Shown one piece after another: positions 41,727 through 50,128 of a stretch of DNA of 64,000 nt. The notes beneath the pieces were generated by a model. It saw only the letters and a list, made by a program, of their open reading frames with translations. It was not told the DNA's origin and did no database searches. The position numbers were made by a program, and so were the translations under genes. Origin of the DNA: an uncultured Acidimicrobiales bacterium (lineage in GTDB: Bacteria > Actinomycetota > Acidimicrobiia > Acidimicrobiales > SHLQ01). The stretch covers positions 1 to 64,000 of the forward strand of contig CALHYX010000032.1 in NCBI GenBank assembly GCA_938041035.1, written 5' to 3'. Position 1 is the first letter of the stretch; the number at the start of each line of letters is the position of its first letter.

Positions 41727-42109
41727 GTGGGAACCGGCGGATCGCCGTGGTCGTCGGTCGCGCGGCGGGCGCGGCGTCCCGCCTCGGCGACGGCCCGGCG
41801 GTTGGGTGAACGCGGCGGGTATCCGGCGGCGGCCCGTGCCTCATCGGACTCCCCTCCCCAGAAGCCGCTCTCGCGGTTCTCCCGGGCCCAACTCCGACAG
41901 CTCACCAGCACCGTGCACTGCATGCAGTAGGACTCCGCCAGTGCTTCTCGCCGGGCTCGACGCTGAGATCGTTCGCCCGGCGGCGCGAAGAAGAGGTCGG
42001 TCTTGCCCTTGCACACCGCCTGTTCGACCCAACGGCGGTCCGGTTCGATGGCCACAACGATCGATGGGGAACGTTCGGGGTTTCGTCGGTTGAGGTCTGG
42101 GGCAGCCAT
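41723..42109 (-). CDS. WhiB-family [4Fe-4S] transcriptional regulator
   Basis: This 128-residue Wbl protein starts at ATG 42109, behind GAGAGGAA. A 27-codon upstream extension from 42190 would run through the operator dyads and is unlikely. Cluster ligands are Cys33, Cys62, Cys65 and Cys71 (C-x28-C-x2-C-x5-C), then GFWGGE. It resembles the WhiB at 14.9 kb along the whole core and shares the GESDEARAAAGYPP tail. It is the first gene of the whiB-carH-like-hemH run and its stop overlaps the next start, so both regulators are made in step. Confidence 0.92.
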   Translation of the reverse strand: MAAPDLNRRNPERSPSIVVAIEPDRRWVEQAVCKGKTDLFFAPPGERSQRRARREALAESYCMQCTVLVSCRSWARENRESGFWGGESDEARAAAGYPPRSPNRRAVAEAGRRARRATDDHGDPPVPT

Positions 42110-42151
42110 GGGTTCCTCTCCGCTTCGCTGGTCAACCATCGGCGGAAGTCG

Positions 42152-42189
42152 TTTAGTACTAAATGGGTTTAGTGCTAAATGGTATACCA
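42152..42189 (-). promoter_or_regulatory. Tandem operator dyads upstream of whiB
   Basis: TTTAGTACTAAA (42152-42163) is a perfect 12-bp palindrome; TTTAGTGCTAAA (42168-42179) is a one-mismatch copy 16 bp away; TGGTATACCA (42180-42189) is a further palindrome. On the minus strand TACCAT at 42184-42179 could be a -10, so the two 12-bp sites would lie at or just after the transcription start. This is a natural binding region for the B12-type regulator, acting on its own operon. Confidence 0.55.
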
Positions 42190-42230
42190 CGGGTGATGGG
42201 GTTCGTCGCGTACCGGTCAGGGCGCGCGAA

Positions 42231-42265
42231 ACCGGCCGGATCCAGAGGGGGTGGATCCGGCCGGT
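42231..42265 (-). terminator. 14-bp stem-loop after the glutaredoxin gene
   Basis: ACCGGCCGGATCCA pairs perfectly with TGGATCCGGCCGGT around a 7-nt loop, 78 bp after the glutaredoxin stop on the minus strand and followed there by TTTCGCG. It probably insulates the whiB operon. The rest of 42110-42342 holds no gene. Confidence 0.65.
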
Positions 42266-42342
42266 ACGGGTGCGTTCGATGCATCGCCGCCTAGCGGGGG
42301 AGAGGTAAGCGAGGCGGTTGCGGGAAGGTTGCAGTCGGAGCG

Positions 42343-42663
42343 TTAGCCGCCGAGCATCTTGTTGATGAGGCCGCCGACCTTGCCGGTGCGGGGCTCCCAG
42401 CCCTCGGGCACGAGTTCCGGGGCGTGCTGTTGGAGCGCGTGCATGACCTGATCGGCGCTTGGATTGACCATCTTGGCCTCACCGATGACGACGGTGGGTA
42501 CGGTCTCGTTGCCGTCGGCGATCGACCGCACCGTCGCGGCATCGGCCGGGCTGTCCCAGATGTTCTTTTTGTTCAGCGGGAGGTCGATCTTGTTGAGGTT
42601 GCGCTCGAGCGACATGCAGAACGGGCAACCGGGGCGCCAGTAGAAATCGATGGTGGTGGACAT
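42343..42663 (-). CDS. Glutaredoxin/mycoredoxin-like protein
   Basis: A 106-residue thioredoxin-fold protein. The redox motif CPFC is at residues 13-16 (WRPGCPFCMSL), with TVPTVVIG (cis-Pro) and a C-terminal region typical of actinobacterial mycoredoxins, which reduce mycothiol-mixed disulfides. It has no signal peptide, so it acts in the cytoplasm. A CCCGTGG-containing leader with a tandem repeat precedes it. It lies alone between two other units, and a stem-loop follows. Confidence 0.88.
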   Translation of the reverse strand: MSTTIDFYWRPGCPFCMSLERNLNKIDLPLNKKNIWDSPADAATVRSIADGNETVPTVVIGEAKMVNPSADQVMHALQQHAPELVPEGWEPRTGKVGGLINKMLGG

Positions 42664-42685
42664 GGGTGCTCCCGTGGTCGGTTTC

Positions 42686-42727
42686 GTGCCGGAGTGATTG
42701 TGCCGGAGTGATTGTGCCGGAGTGGCG
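42686..42727. repeat. 14-bp tandem repeat, three units
   Basis: GTGCCGGAGTGATT occurs twice in a row (42686-42713), followed by a partial copy GTGCCGGAGTGGCG, directly upstream of the glutaredoxin gene. Confidence 0.8.
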
Positions 42728-42785
42728 GCTCGTACTCAGGAACCGGTTGGGAAGATCGTTCATTCCCGCCGGCCGGCGAAAGGCG

Positions 42786-44270
42786 CTACTGCTGGGCGCC
42801 GGTGAGCGGAATGTCGAGTAATCCCTCAGGATCGAATCCGAGGCACAGGGTCGACCGGTCCTGCTCGGCCCACGATTCCTCGGTCGGGTTCAACAAGATG
42901 AACGTGAACCGGGAGTCTTCGAACGCGATGCCGACCGTCTGCTCGAACGCGGCCGCGCATTCGCGGCTGGCGAAGTCGTTGATCGCATCCCGGTTGTACT
43001 CCGCGGTGAGCGGTTGGAACTGGGAGATGTGGAAAATCTCGTACTGATGGGGGACGCTGCAGTCGATGCGCTGGAGGCTCGACACCGGCTCTCCGGCGGA
43101 CCCGACCTCAGCGGCGACGCAGTCGCCATCGGCGAACGAGAAAATCGAGGTGGTGCCGTCGGTGTTCGCCGGTGTCGCGGGTGTGGTGTCCCGGCCCCGG
43201 AAGAACAAGAAGACGACCGCGCCGAGCGCGGCGAGCAGTGCGAGCGCGAGAACCGGGAGCATCGCCGGCTTCTTGGCCGTCGTCGCAGGCTCGGCCGGCG
43301 GCTTCGGCGATCGGGATCGTTCCAGACGCGAGGGCTTTGACGACTTCTTTTTCGCCCGTTCCTTGAGCTCGATCTGGGGCTCGGGGTTGAGGGGTTTTGG
43401 GGTTGACCACACCTCGGGGTCGATGTCGTCGATCGTGGTCTCGGGGATCTCCGGCGTCTCTATCGGCCCGGTGAGCCGCTCGAGGGCACTGTCGGGGGCC
43501 ACCGCAGCGCTGGCATCGGCGTCTTCGAGCAGTTGTTGCAACAACGTCGAGGTGGGTGACCCCTCCGTCGTCGCCGCGGGGGCGACGTCGGCGAGCGCCA
43601 CGACCGGTGGACTTTCGTCGACGAGCGGAATCAGCTCGTTCGCCGAGGAGGGCTCGTCGTCGCTCGCCGAGGCGTCGGGATCCTCGTCGCCGGCGAGGGC
43701 GCCGCCGGTCGGCTCCTTCGATGGCCCTTCGGTTGGTCGATCGGATGGCCCGGCGGCGGGCGCAGCCGGGGCGCTGACGGGTGGGCTCTCATCGACCAGG
43801 GGGATGAGCTCGTCGGCGGCGGCGGGGGGAACCGATCCGTTGGAGACCGGTTCGGACGCCCGCACCCGGCGCGCCGCGGGATCGGTCGGTATCGCGGGGC
43901 GGCGGGCGTCCGTCGGCTCGACCGTGTCCGGCGAGCCCGTGGCGGGCAGTGTCTCCGGTGGGGCTGTCTCCGGTGGGGCGGTCTTTGGTGCGGCGGACTT
44001 TGGTGGGGCTGTTGCTGGTGGGGCGGTCGGCGTTTCGACCCGCTCCGGCGCGGGTCGAGTCGGGCCCGGCCCGTCGATCTCCATGTTCGCCGCCGCCAGA
44101 TCGGCGCGAGGACGGGCCCCGGGAGCAGGGCGGGTGGCGGCGGTGGCTGCCGCGGTGGCAGGGGCCGCTCGCCGCCCGTTGGCAGCTTGGCGATTGTCAG
44201 GATGTAGGTGGGGCGGATACCACTGTCCGTCAGAGGCCAGCCACCACCCGGGGCCGGGTGACTGGGACAT
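42786..44270 (-). CDS. Membrane-anchored septum-formation-like protein
   Basis: A 494-residue protein. The N-terminus GWWLASDGQWYPP is the DUF2510-type motif of actinobacterial membrane proteins. A long acidic/proline-rich cytoplasmic region follows, with two copies of ELIPLVDESPPV. One transmembrane helix lies at about residues 343-363 (MLPVLALALLAALGAVVFLFF). The extracytoplasmic domain ends with CVAAEVGS, IDCSVPHQYEIF, ASRECAAAF and LCLGFDPEG, resembling the septum-formation family (paired cysteines, CxxPHxxEV-like). A cell-division or envelope role is inferred. TAGCCT lies 8 nt before the start. Confidence 0.72.
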   Translation of the reverse strand: MSQSPGPGWWLASDGQWYPPHLHPDNRQAANGRRAAPATAAATAATRPAPGARPRADLAAANMEIDGPGPTRPAPERVETPTAPPATAPPKSAAPKTAPPETAPPETLPATGSPDTVEPTDARRPAIPTDPAARRVRASEPVSNGSVPPAAADELIPLVDESPPVSAPAAPAAGPSDRPTEGPSKEPTGGALAGDEDPDASASDDEPSSANELIPLVDESPPVVALADVAPAATTEGSPTSTLLQQLLEDADASAAVAPDSALERLTGPIETPEIPETTIDDIDPEVWSTPKPLNPEPQIELKERAKKKSSKPSRLERSRSPKPPAEPATTAKKPAMLPVLALALLAALGAVVFLFFRGRDTTPATPANTDGTTSIFSFADGDCVAAEVGSAGEPVSSLQRIDCSVPHQYEIFHISQFQPLTAEYNRDAINDFASRECAAAFEQTVGIAFEDSRFTFILLNPTEESWAEQDRSTLCLGFDPEGLLDIPLTGAQQ

Positions 44271-44350
44271 CGCTCGAAAGGCTACGTCGTATAGGCCAAA
44301 GTCTCCAACGTCGACCGAATTGGCCGGGGTCGGCGGTGCCGCCCGGTCGG

Positions 44351-45055
44351 CTAGTCGCTGATGGAGAAGAAGGCCATGTCGTCGTCCAAACGGGCGAGGA
44401 TGCCTTCGGCGACCTGCGCCCGAGTCGTTCGCCGCGTGCCGCTGAACCCGGTGCTGGTGACGTAGGCCGCCAGCTCGGCGGCCTTGGCCGCAGCGGCGAC
44501 GAGGGCGTCGTCGGCGACCTCGTCGAGGTAGCCGGTCGACCGGGCGCCGGCGGGGTCATAGATGGTGGCGAGGTTGGTGGCGGCGGTCAGTTGCGTCGTG
44601 GTGAGCCGCTCCTTGGCGAGGGTGGTCGCAAAGTCGGGCAGCGACATGCCGATGGCCACCTCGTTGAGGCCGATCTTGAAGTCGCCCGCGGTGCCGATAC
44701 GCCAATCCGATGCCATCAACAAGATGGCACCGGCAGCCAGGGCGTGTCCGGTGCATGCGGCGACGACCGGGATGGGCAACGTGTAGAGGTGCATCGCATA
44801 GCGAGCCCCCTTGGCCGTGAGCTCTTGCGACGCCTCGGGTCCCTGGCGCATGACGGCGAGGTCGAAACCGGCGCAGAACTTGCCGGGCCGACCGGCGAGG
44901 ACGAGGGCCTTGGCCTCGGCGACCGCCCGGTCGGTCAACGTGAACAACTCGTTGAGCAGGTCATGGGACAACGCGTTGGCTTTGCCGTCGTCCATGGTGA
45001 TCGTGGCGACATCGCCCTCGAGGGCATAGCTCAAGGGTGCGGGACTCTCGGACAT
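44351..45055 (-). CDS. Crotonase/enoyl-CoA hydratase family protein
   Basis: A 234-residue crotonase, shorter than the classical 260. ATITMDDGKANALS, GRPGKFCAGFDLAVM and the second oxyanion segment ACTGHALAAGAILLMASDWRIG are intact. KIGLNEVAIGMSLPD keeps a glutamate in the region that bears the catalytic acid. The shorter C-terminus and DWRIG motif resemble enzymes often annotated as putative enoyl-CoA hydratases or isomerases of unknown substrate. GAGG precedes the ATG; it lies 48 bp after the SGNH hydrolase in the same direction. Confidence 0.9.
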   Translation of the reverse strand: MSESPAPLSYALEGDVATITMDDGKANALSHDLLNELFTLTDRAVAEAKALVLAGRPGKFCAGFDLAVMRQGPEASQELTAKGARYAMHLYTLPIPVVAACTGHALAAGAILLMASDWRIGTAGDFKIGLNEVAIGMSLPDFATTLAKERLTTTQLTAATNLATIYDPAGARSTGYLDEVADDALVAAAAKAAELAAYVTSTGFSGTRRTTRAQVAEGILARLDDDMAFFSISD

Positions 45056-45103
45056 CGGAAACCTCGTGGTGCGGTCGTGCGGTAGTGGTGGTGCTGTACT
45101 TTC

Positions 45104-45829
45104 TCAGCCGCCGAGCGCAATGTCGAAGGCATCGGCCCAGGCCACGTAGCCGGTGGCGCTGGGGTGGAAGCGATCGACGGCCAGGTGCCGCCGCCGGTCG
45201 GCCGCCCGGTCGGTGCTCTCGGCGGCGATCTCGGCCAGGTTGCTCGCAACGTCGGCCACCAGTACCCCGTGGACGGGGGCGATCTCGTGCACGAGCACGT
45301 TCAGCGACCGGGCGATCATGCTCGACCGGACCTGGGGCAAGGTGGCAAAGACCACCGGACAGGCAAAGTCGCCGAGGGTCTCGATCAGCGTCGTGAGTTC
45401 GCGGCGAAGGCGCACGAGGTTGGGTGTGCTCATGGCATCGTTGGTGCCGACGGTGCAGGTCAGCAGGGCCGGGGCGACGTCGAGTTCGGCCAATCGGTCC
45501 AGTTGGTCGCCGAGGACATCGCCGATCACGGCACCGGCGACCGAGAGGTTCACGATGCCGTAGTCCTCGCCGCGCTCCTGGAGGCGGCCGGCGAGTTGGC
45601 CGACGTAGCCGTCGAACGGGTCGTCGGCGCCGACCCCCTGGGCGGTCGAGTCGCCGAGCGCAACCCAGATCGGCTTGGTGCCCCGCACGGCGTCTGCATT
45701 CTGGTCGTGCCACGTCGAGGCGTGGACGGGAATGTCGCCGACGACCTGGCGCACGCCCGGCAGGAAGAGTCCGCCGATGCGGGCGAGGTAGCCGGGCTGG
45801 TAGTCGGGGGGAGGGGAGAGTTCGGTCAT
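45104..45829 (-). CDS. SGNH/GDSL hydrolase
   Basis: A 241-residue esterase/lipase-type hydrolase with the four SGNH blocks: block I LGDSTAQGVG with the catalytic Ser, block II glycine in NLSVAGAVIGD, block III TVGTNDAMS, block V DRFHPSATGY with the Asp-His pair. It has no clear signal peptide, though the N-terminus is poorly conserved. Substrates of such enzymes range from lipids to acylated sugars. It is divergent from the nfuA gene and upstream of the crotonase. Confidence 0.9.
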   Translation of the reverse strand: MTELSPPPDYQPGYLARIGGLFLPGVRQVVGDIPVHASTWHDQNADAVRGTKPIWVALGDSTAQGVGADDPFDGYVGQLAGRLQERGEDYGIVNLSVAGAVIGDVLGDQLDRLAELDVAPALLTCTVGTNDAMSTPNLVRLRRELTTLIETLGDFACPVVFATLPQVRSSMIARSLNVLVHEIAPVHGVLVADVASNLAEIAAESTDRAADRRRHLAVDRFHPSATGYVAWADAFDIALGG

Positions 45830-45900
45830 TGCGACGAAGAGGTTCGGTTCTCGAAAGCTGGGGGGAGTGGTTTCGGTGAGGTTATGCCGCGATTAACGCA

Positions 45901-45912
45901 TACCATCGCCGT
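45901..45912 (+). promoter_or_regulatory. -10 element of a likely leaderless transcript (nfuA)
   Basis: TACCAT, 6 nt, ATG at 45913; no ribosome site. Confidence 0.55.
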
Positions 45913-46563
45913 ATGAGCACAGATACGAGTGTGGACGCCACGACCGAATCCTCGCCAACCCGCATTCTCGACGTCACGCCCGAAGCGCTGGAGAAGGTCC
46001 TCGAGATCCGGAGCGGCGAGGACGACGCCGACACGCTGGCCCTGCGCGTCGAAGTCGTCGGTGTCGCGGGTGTGGAGTACCAGTACGACCTGGCGTTCGA
46101 GCCGATCGCCGAAGCCACCGACGACGACTTCGTCTACGCGATCGACGACCTTCAGATCATGATCCCGACCGACAGCACCGAACGCCTGGCCGGGTCGACG
46201 CTCGCACTGCCGAGCAACCCGGCGCAGCAGGGGCTGGTTATCCGCAACCCCAACCGGCCGGACCCGCTCGGCGACATCGGCGATCTCGAACTCACCGGCG
46301 AAACCGCCGAGAAGGTGCAACAGCTTCTCGATGCCCGCATCAATCCCATGCTCGCCAGTCACGGCGGCTTCGCGACGCTGCGCGGGGTCGAGGGCTCGGT
46401 CGTCTACGTCACGATGGGCGGCGGTTGCCAGGGTTGCTCCATGAGCGCCATGACCCTGACCGAGGGGATCCGCACCGCGATACTGCAGCACATTCCCGAG
46501 GTCACCGAGGTGGTCGACGCCACCGACCACGACGCCGGCGAGAACCCGTACTACGACAACTGA
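45913..46563 (+). CDS. nfuA: NfuA-type Fe-S cluster carrier
   Basis: A 216-residue two-domain protein: a degenerate A-type (IscA/HesB-like) N-terminal domain (residues about 18-110) that has lost all its cysteines, and a C-terminal Nfu domain with GGGCQGCSMS, the CxxC that carries the cluster. The order matches NfuA, which hands [4Fe-4S] clusters to targets under stress. Clusters are needed by several proteins in this window, including MoaA and the WhiB regulators. Leaderless start, single-gene unit. Confidence 0.88.
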   Translation: MSTDTSVDATTESSPTRILDVTPEALEKVLEIRSGEDDADTLALRVEVVGVAGVEYQYDLAFEPIAEATDDDFVYAIDDLQIMIPTDSTERLAGSTLALPSNPAQQGLVIRNPNRPDPLGDIGDLELTGETAEKVQQLLDARINPMLASHGGFATLRGVEGSVVYVTMGGGCQGCSMSAMTLTEGIRTAILQHIPEVTEVVDATDHDAGENPYYDN

Positions 46564-46611
46564 CGTCGTTGGGCCGGAGGGGGGCGCGGATGGCGCCGCC
46601 CGAGCGCCGTC

Positions 46612-46623
46612 TAACGTTGGCCC
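46612..46623 (+). promoter_or_regulatory. -10 element of a likely leaderless transcript (lipoprotein)
   Basis: TAACGT, 6 nt, ATG at 46624; no ribosome site. Confidence 0.55.
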
Positions 46624-47304
46624 ATGTCGGGTTTCACCCGCCCCCGGGCCGCCGTCGCGATGACTGCCGTAACGGTGGTTCTCGCCGCGTGTTCCGGCGG
46701 CGGGGCTGACGAGGTGCTGACCGAGAGCGTTGCGAGCTCGACCTCGGCCGCGACCTCGGCCACCACTACGACGGTCTCGGCGGAATCGTTGATCACGGCC
46801 GCGCCGTTTCCGTCCATTCCGTCCACCGCGGCACCGTCGGTCCCCTCCACTGCCCCCGCCGACGCGGCACCGGTCGTCGCGGGGACCGAGGCCGAGTCGC
46901 CTCGGCCAACGTTCCCTACCACCGACGTCGACGCCATCCGCATCGTCGCCGAGCAGGTGGTGGCGGGAACGACGTTCGAGCCTGCGTATTTCGCAGCCGG
47001 CGAGTTGTTGCGGACCGAGTTCGAGCAAACCCGCGAGCTGGCACCGATTCCGTTCGAGACCACCACGGCGACGGTGATGCAGATCGATTTCGTCACCGAC
47101 CGGATCGCCACGGTGGGGATCGCGCTGAACTGGGCGGCCTCGGACGATCAGCTGGTCCTGCCCCAACAGCGGGTCGATGATCCCGGCGCGTGGGGTATCT
47201 CCTATGACCTGTTCAAAGAAGATGACGGCCGTTGGGTGGTCGGTAGCGAGTCCTGGTGTGCGTTGGCGTCGGCTATCGGTGTGGTCTGCGACCTGACGTC
47301 GTAA
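46624..47304 (+). CDS. Hypothetical lipoprotein
   Basis: A 226-residue secreted protein. The signal peptide ends in VLAACSG (lipobox); a Ser/Thr/Ala-rich linker of about 70 residues follows, then a compact C-terminal domain (about 100-226) containing one cysteine pair (SWCALASAIGVVC). No family is recognised. It lies between nfuA and dxs and converges with dxs by 16 bp. It is probably anchored to the outside of the cytoplasmic membrane. Confidence 0.72.
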   Translation: MSGFTRPRAAVAMTAVTVVLAACSGGGADEVLTESVASSTSAATSATTTTVSAESLITAAPFPSIPSTAAPSVPSTAPADAAPVVAGTEAESPRPTFPTTDVDAIRIVAEQVVAGTTFEPAYFAAGELLRTEFEQTRELAPIPFETTTATVMQIDFVTDRIATVGIALNWAASDDQLVLPQQRVDDPGAWGISYDLFKEDDGRWVVGSESWCALASAIGVVCDLTS

Positions 47305-47320
47305 CGCCGGCCGATGGCGA

Positions 47321-49159
47321 TCAGCGGTCGAGCAGGGTACGCACGGTGGCGGCAATACCGTCGGCGTCGAGGCCGAGGTCGGCGAAGATCTCGGCCGGCG
47401 TGCCGTGCGGGATGTACTGCTCGGGGACGCCGAGCACCTTGACCCGAGTCGACGCGTTGCGGTCGTCGAGCGCGATGCGCACGGCGGCTCCGGCGCCGCC
47501 GTTTCGCAGCCCGTCCTCGACCGTGACCACCAACGGCTGATCGGCCAGCGAGTCGAGCATCGATTCGTCGAGCGGCATCACCGCACGCGGGTCCCACACG
47601 GTTGCCTCGATGCCGCCTTCGGCAAGGGCCTCGGCCGCGTCGACGCAGTGGTTGAACATCGTGCCGACTCCGACGAGGCAAACGTCGCCGCCCTCGCGCG
47701 CCCGGCGGGCCCGGAGGCCGCTGCCGACGTGGGATTCGGGCACGCTCGGGGCCGGGTTGCGCGACCACCGGATGGCGACTGGACCGCTGGTCAGGTGCTC
47801 GACCGCATCGGTGAGCATGGTCTGGAGTTCCTGGTACGACGAAGGAGCGAGCACCGTCATGCCCGGGACCTTGGTGAGCAACACCATGTCGAGAACACCG
47901 TGATGGGAGGGTCCGTCGGGCCCGGTGATACCGGCTCGGTCGAGACAAAAGATCACCGGTTGCTCATGCAGTCCGACGTCGAGATTGACCTGGTCGAACG
48001 CGCGGGTGAGGAAGGTCGAGTACAGCGCCACGACCGGGCGGAGACCGCCCATTGCCATGCCCGAGGCGGCGGTGACGGCGTGCTGTTCGGCGATGCCGAC
48101 GTCGAAGCACCGGTCGGGAAACCGCTCGCCGAAGGCGAGGACTCCGGTGGAGTCCGGCATGGCGGCGGTGATGGCGACCAATTCGGGGTGCTCTTCGCCG
48201 AGCTTCAACAGGGTCTCGGTGAACGCCGCGGTGTAGCTGCCGGGTTTGATCGACCCGGTGTCGTGCATGTTCTTGATCGGGTCGTTCTCCGCCGGCGCGT
48301 AGCCACGACCTTTCTGGGTCATCACGTGGACGACGACCGGCCCCTCGAACTTGGTCGCGTTGGTGAGAGCCTGCTCGAGCCCGCGGATGTCGTGGCCGTC
48401 GAACGGGCCGAGGTATTTCACACCGAGGTCCTCGAAGAACGCCGGCGGTTCCCACATCTCCCGAATGGCCGCCTTGGTGGCGCTGATGCCGCGCTCGAGT
48501 TGCTCGCCCGCCCACGGGATGTTCTCGGCGATTTTTTCGAAGCGGGCCTGGCGCCGCATATAGACGGGGTTGGATCGAATCTGTACGAGGCTCTGGCTCA
48601 GGTGGGAGACGGTCGGTGCGTAGCTGCGGCCGTTGTCGTTCAAGACGATCGTGACGTTGCGCCCGCTGTGCCCGAGGTTATTGAGCCCTTCGAAGGCCAT
48701 ACCGCCGGTCATCGACCCGTCGCCGATCACCGCCACGATGCGACGGCCGTCGCCGGCCTCGGCCTCCTGGGCGGTGGCGAGACCATGGGCGTACGACAGC
48801 ACGGTCGACGCGTGCGAATTCTCGATCCAGTCGTGCTCGGACTCCTCGGTGCTCGGGTATCCCGAGAGGCCACCGCGCTCTCGTAGCCGGCCGAAGCTCT
48901 CCCGGCGACCGGTGAGCATCTTGTGCACGTAGGCCTGGTGACCGGTGTCCCACAGCAGGATGTCGCGGGGCGAGTCGAAGATGCGATGCAGGGCAATCGA
49001 CAATTCGACGACACCGAGGTTGGACCCGAGGTGTCCTCCGGCGGCCGACCGGGACACCGCATCGACGATGAACGTGCGAATCTCGGTCGACAACAGATCG
49101 AGTTCGTCGTAGTCGAGTTCGCGGAGGTCGGCCGGTTCGTCGATCTTTTCGAGGTACAT
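47321..49159 (-). CDS. dxs: 1-deoxy-D-xylulose-5-phosphate synthase
   Basis: This 612-residue thiamine-diphosphate enzyme makes DXP from pyruvate and glyceraldehyde-3-phosphate, the first step of the MEP isoprenoid pathway. The TPP motif is GDGSMTGGMAFE to NDNGRS. The substrate-binding region has FVDAVSRSAAGGHLGSNLG at the N-terminus and LWDTGHQAYVHKMLTG. The transketolase pyrimidine and C-terminal domains (DRAGITGPDGPSHHG, VTVEDGLRNGG) are complete. It lies after a PAP2-thioesterase pair in the same direction, across a repeat-containing spacer. Confidence 0.96.
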   Translation of the reverse strand: MYLEKIDEPADLRELDYDELDLLSTEIRTFIVDAVSRSAAGGHLGSNLGVVELSIALHRIFDSPRDILLWDTGHQAYVHKMLTGRRESFGRLRERGGLSGYPSTEESEHDWIENSHASTVLSYAHGLATAQEAEAGDGRRIVAVIGDGSMTGGMAFEGLNNLGHSGRNVTIVLNDNGRSYAPTVSHLSQSLVQIRSNPVYMRRQARFEKIAENIPWAGEQLERGISATKAAIREMWEPPAFFEDLGVKYLGPFDGHDIRGLEQALTNATKFEGPVVVHVMTQKGRGYAPAENDPIKNMHDTGSIKPGSYTAAFTETLLKLGEEHPELVAITAAMPDSTGVLAFGERFPDRCFDVGIAEQHAVTAASGMAMGGLRPVVALYSTFLTRAFDQVNLDVGLHEQPVIFCLDRAGITGPDGPSHHGVLDMVLLTKVPGMTVLAPSSYQELQTMLTDAVEHLTSGPVAIRWSRNPAPSVPESHVGSGLRARRAREGGDVCLVGVGTMFNHCVDAAEALAEGGIEATVWDPRAVMPLDESMLDSLADQPLVVTVEDGLRNGGAGAAVRIALDDRNASTRVKVLGVPEQYIPHGTPAEIFADLGLDADGIAATVRTLLDR

Positions 49160-49264
49160 CTTCAGGTCGTTTCTCGAGCGTTACCGAGGTTGCCCCACGG
49201 TAACCGCTGGCGGTGGTCAGGTCCCTCACAGGCGACGGATATCTGGTGAAGATGCCGTGCAGAC

Positions 49265-49320
49265 GGGGTCATCGTGCTGGGGTCATCGTGCTGGGGTCAT
49301 CGGGCTGGGGTCATCGGGCA
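49265..49320. repeat. 14-bp tandem repeat, four copies
   Basis: GGGGTCATCGTGCT and near copies are repeated four times at 49265, 49279, 49293 and 49307. They overlap the last codons of the PAP2 gene, whose C-terminal PSPMTPAR is encoded by the repeat. Confidence 0.85.
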
Positions 49321-50125
49321 TGTCGGGCACGTCGTCGACCAGGGGTGGTGTCGGTTCGGCCTCGGCGCGGCGTTCGCCGAGGTGGTCGATTGTGGCGGCG
49401 GCGAGGGCACCGACCCCGAGCACCACCAACCCGCCGACGGCGTCGATCCAGTAGTGGTTGCCGGTGACGACGATCGCGAACAGGGTGAGCACCGGATAGG
49501 CCGCACTGGCGGCGCGGCCCAGCGGGTTGCGCACGGTGGGCACGAGGGCCACGGCGCAGAACATCGCCCACGCGAAGTGCAGGCTCGGCATAGCGGCGTA
49601 CTGGTTCGAGACCTCCTGCATGGTGCCGGAGTCAAACGACCACAACCCGCCGACGGTCGCCAGCGTGTCGACGAACTCATACTCCGCTCCGCCGAGGTCG
49701 GCGGCCCCGTACGGAGGCCCGGCGGCCAACAGGCGCGGGGGCATCAACGGGAAGCTGCTGAAACCGGCGAGGGCGCTCAGGGTCATCGCCGCGAACATGT
49801 TGCGGTAGCGCCGATAGCGGTCGGGGAAGCGTCGGTACAGCCAGACGAGGGCAAAGATGGTCACGAGGAAGTGGAGGCTGCCGTAGAACACGTTCCAGCT
49901 CCAGAGAAACCAGTCGTGGTCGACGAACGCGGCCTGGAGATCCTCCTCGAAGAACAGGCCCATGCGTTGTTCGAGTTCGATCACCCGTTCGGCGTTGGCG
50001 AACGCGGTCTCGGGCTCGACACTCGCGGAACCGAACTCGTTGCGCAGGTAGGTGTACGCGGCGTAGCCACCGAGCACGAGCGCCATCTCGCGCCACCACC
50101 GCAGCGGGCGTTTCGGAGCCGCCAC
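49283..50125 (-). CDS. PAP2-superfamily membrane phosphatase
   Basis: A 280-residue membrane protein with about six hydrophobic segments. The signature is of the inositolphosphotransferase/Aur1-like branch: NQYAAMPSLHFAW and GNHYWIDAVGG (the catalytic histidines and Asp), with an N-terminal region FFEEDLQAAF before the first segments. It should dephosphorylate or transfer a lipid phosphate in the membrane. GTG start at 50125, three bases after the thioesterase stop. The final 8 residues come from a 14-bp repeat tract and may be a late addition. Confidence 0.85.
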   Translation of the reverse strand: MAAPKRPLRWWREMALVLGGYAAYTYLRNEFGSASVEPETAFANAERVIELEQRMGLFFEEDLQAAFVDHDWFLWSWNVFYGSLHFLVTIFALVWLYRRFPDRYRRYRNMFAAMTLSALAGFSSFPLMPPRLLAAGPPYGAADLGGAEYEFVDTLATVGGLWSFDSGTMQEVSNQYAAMPSLHFAWAMFCAVALVPTVRNPLGRAASAAYPVLTLFAIVVTGNHYWIDAVGGLVVLGVGALAAATIDHLGERRAEAEPTPPLVDDVPDMPDDPSPMTPAR

Positions 50126-50128
50126 CGG

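Noticed and set aside
41723..42190. Longer WhiB starting at 42190
   Set aside because: It would translate through the operator dyads and has no ribosome site; ATG 42109 has GAGAGGAA.
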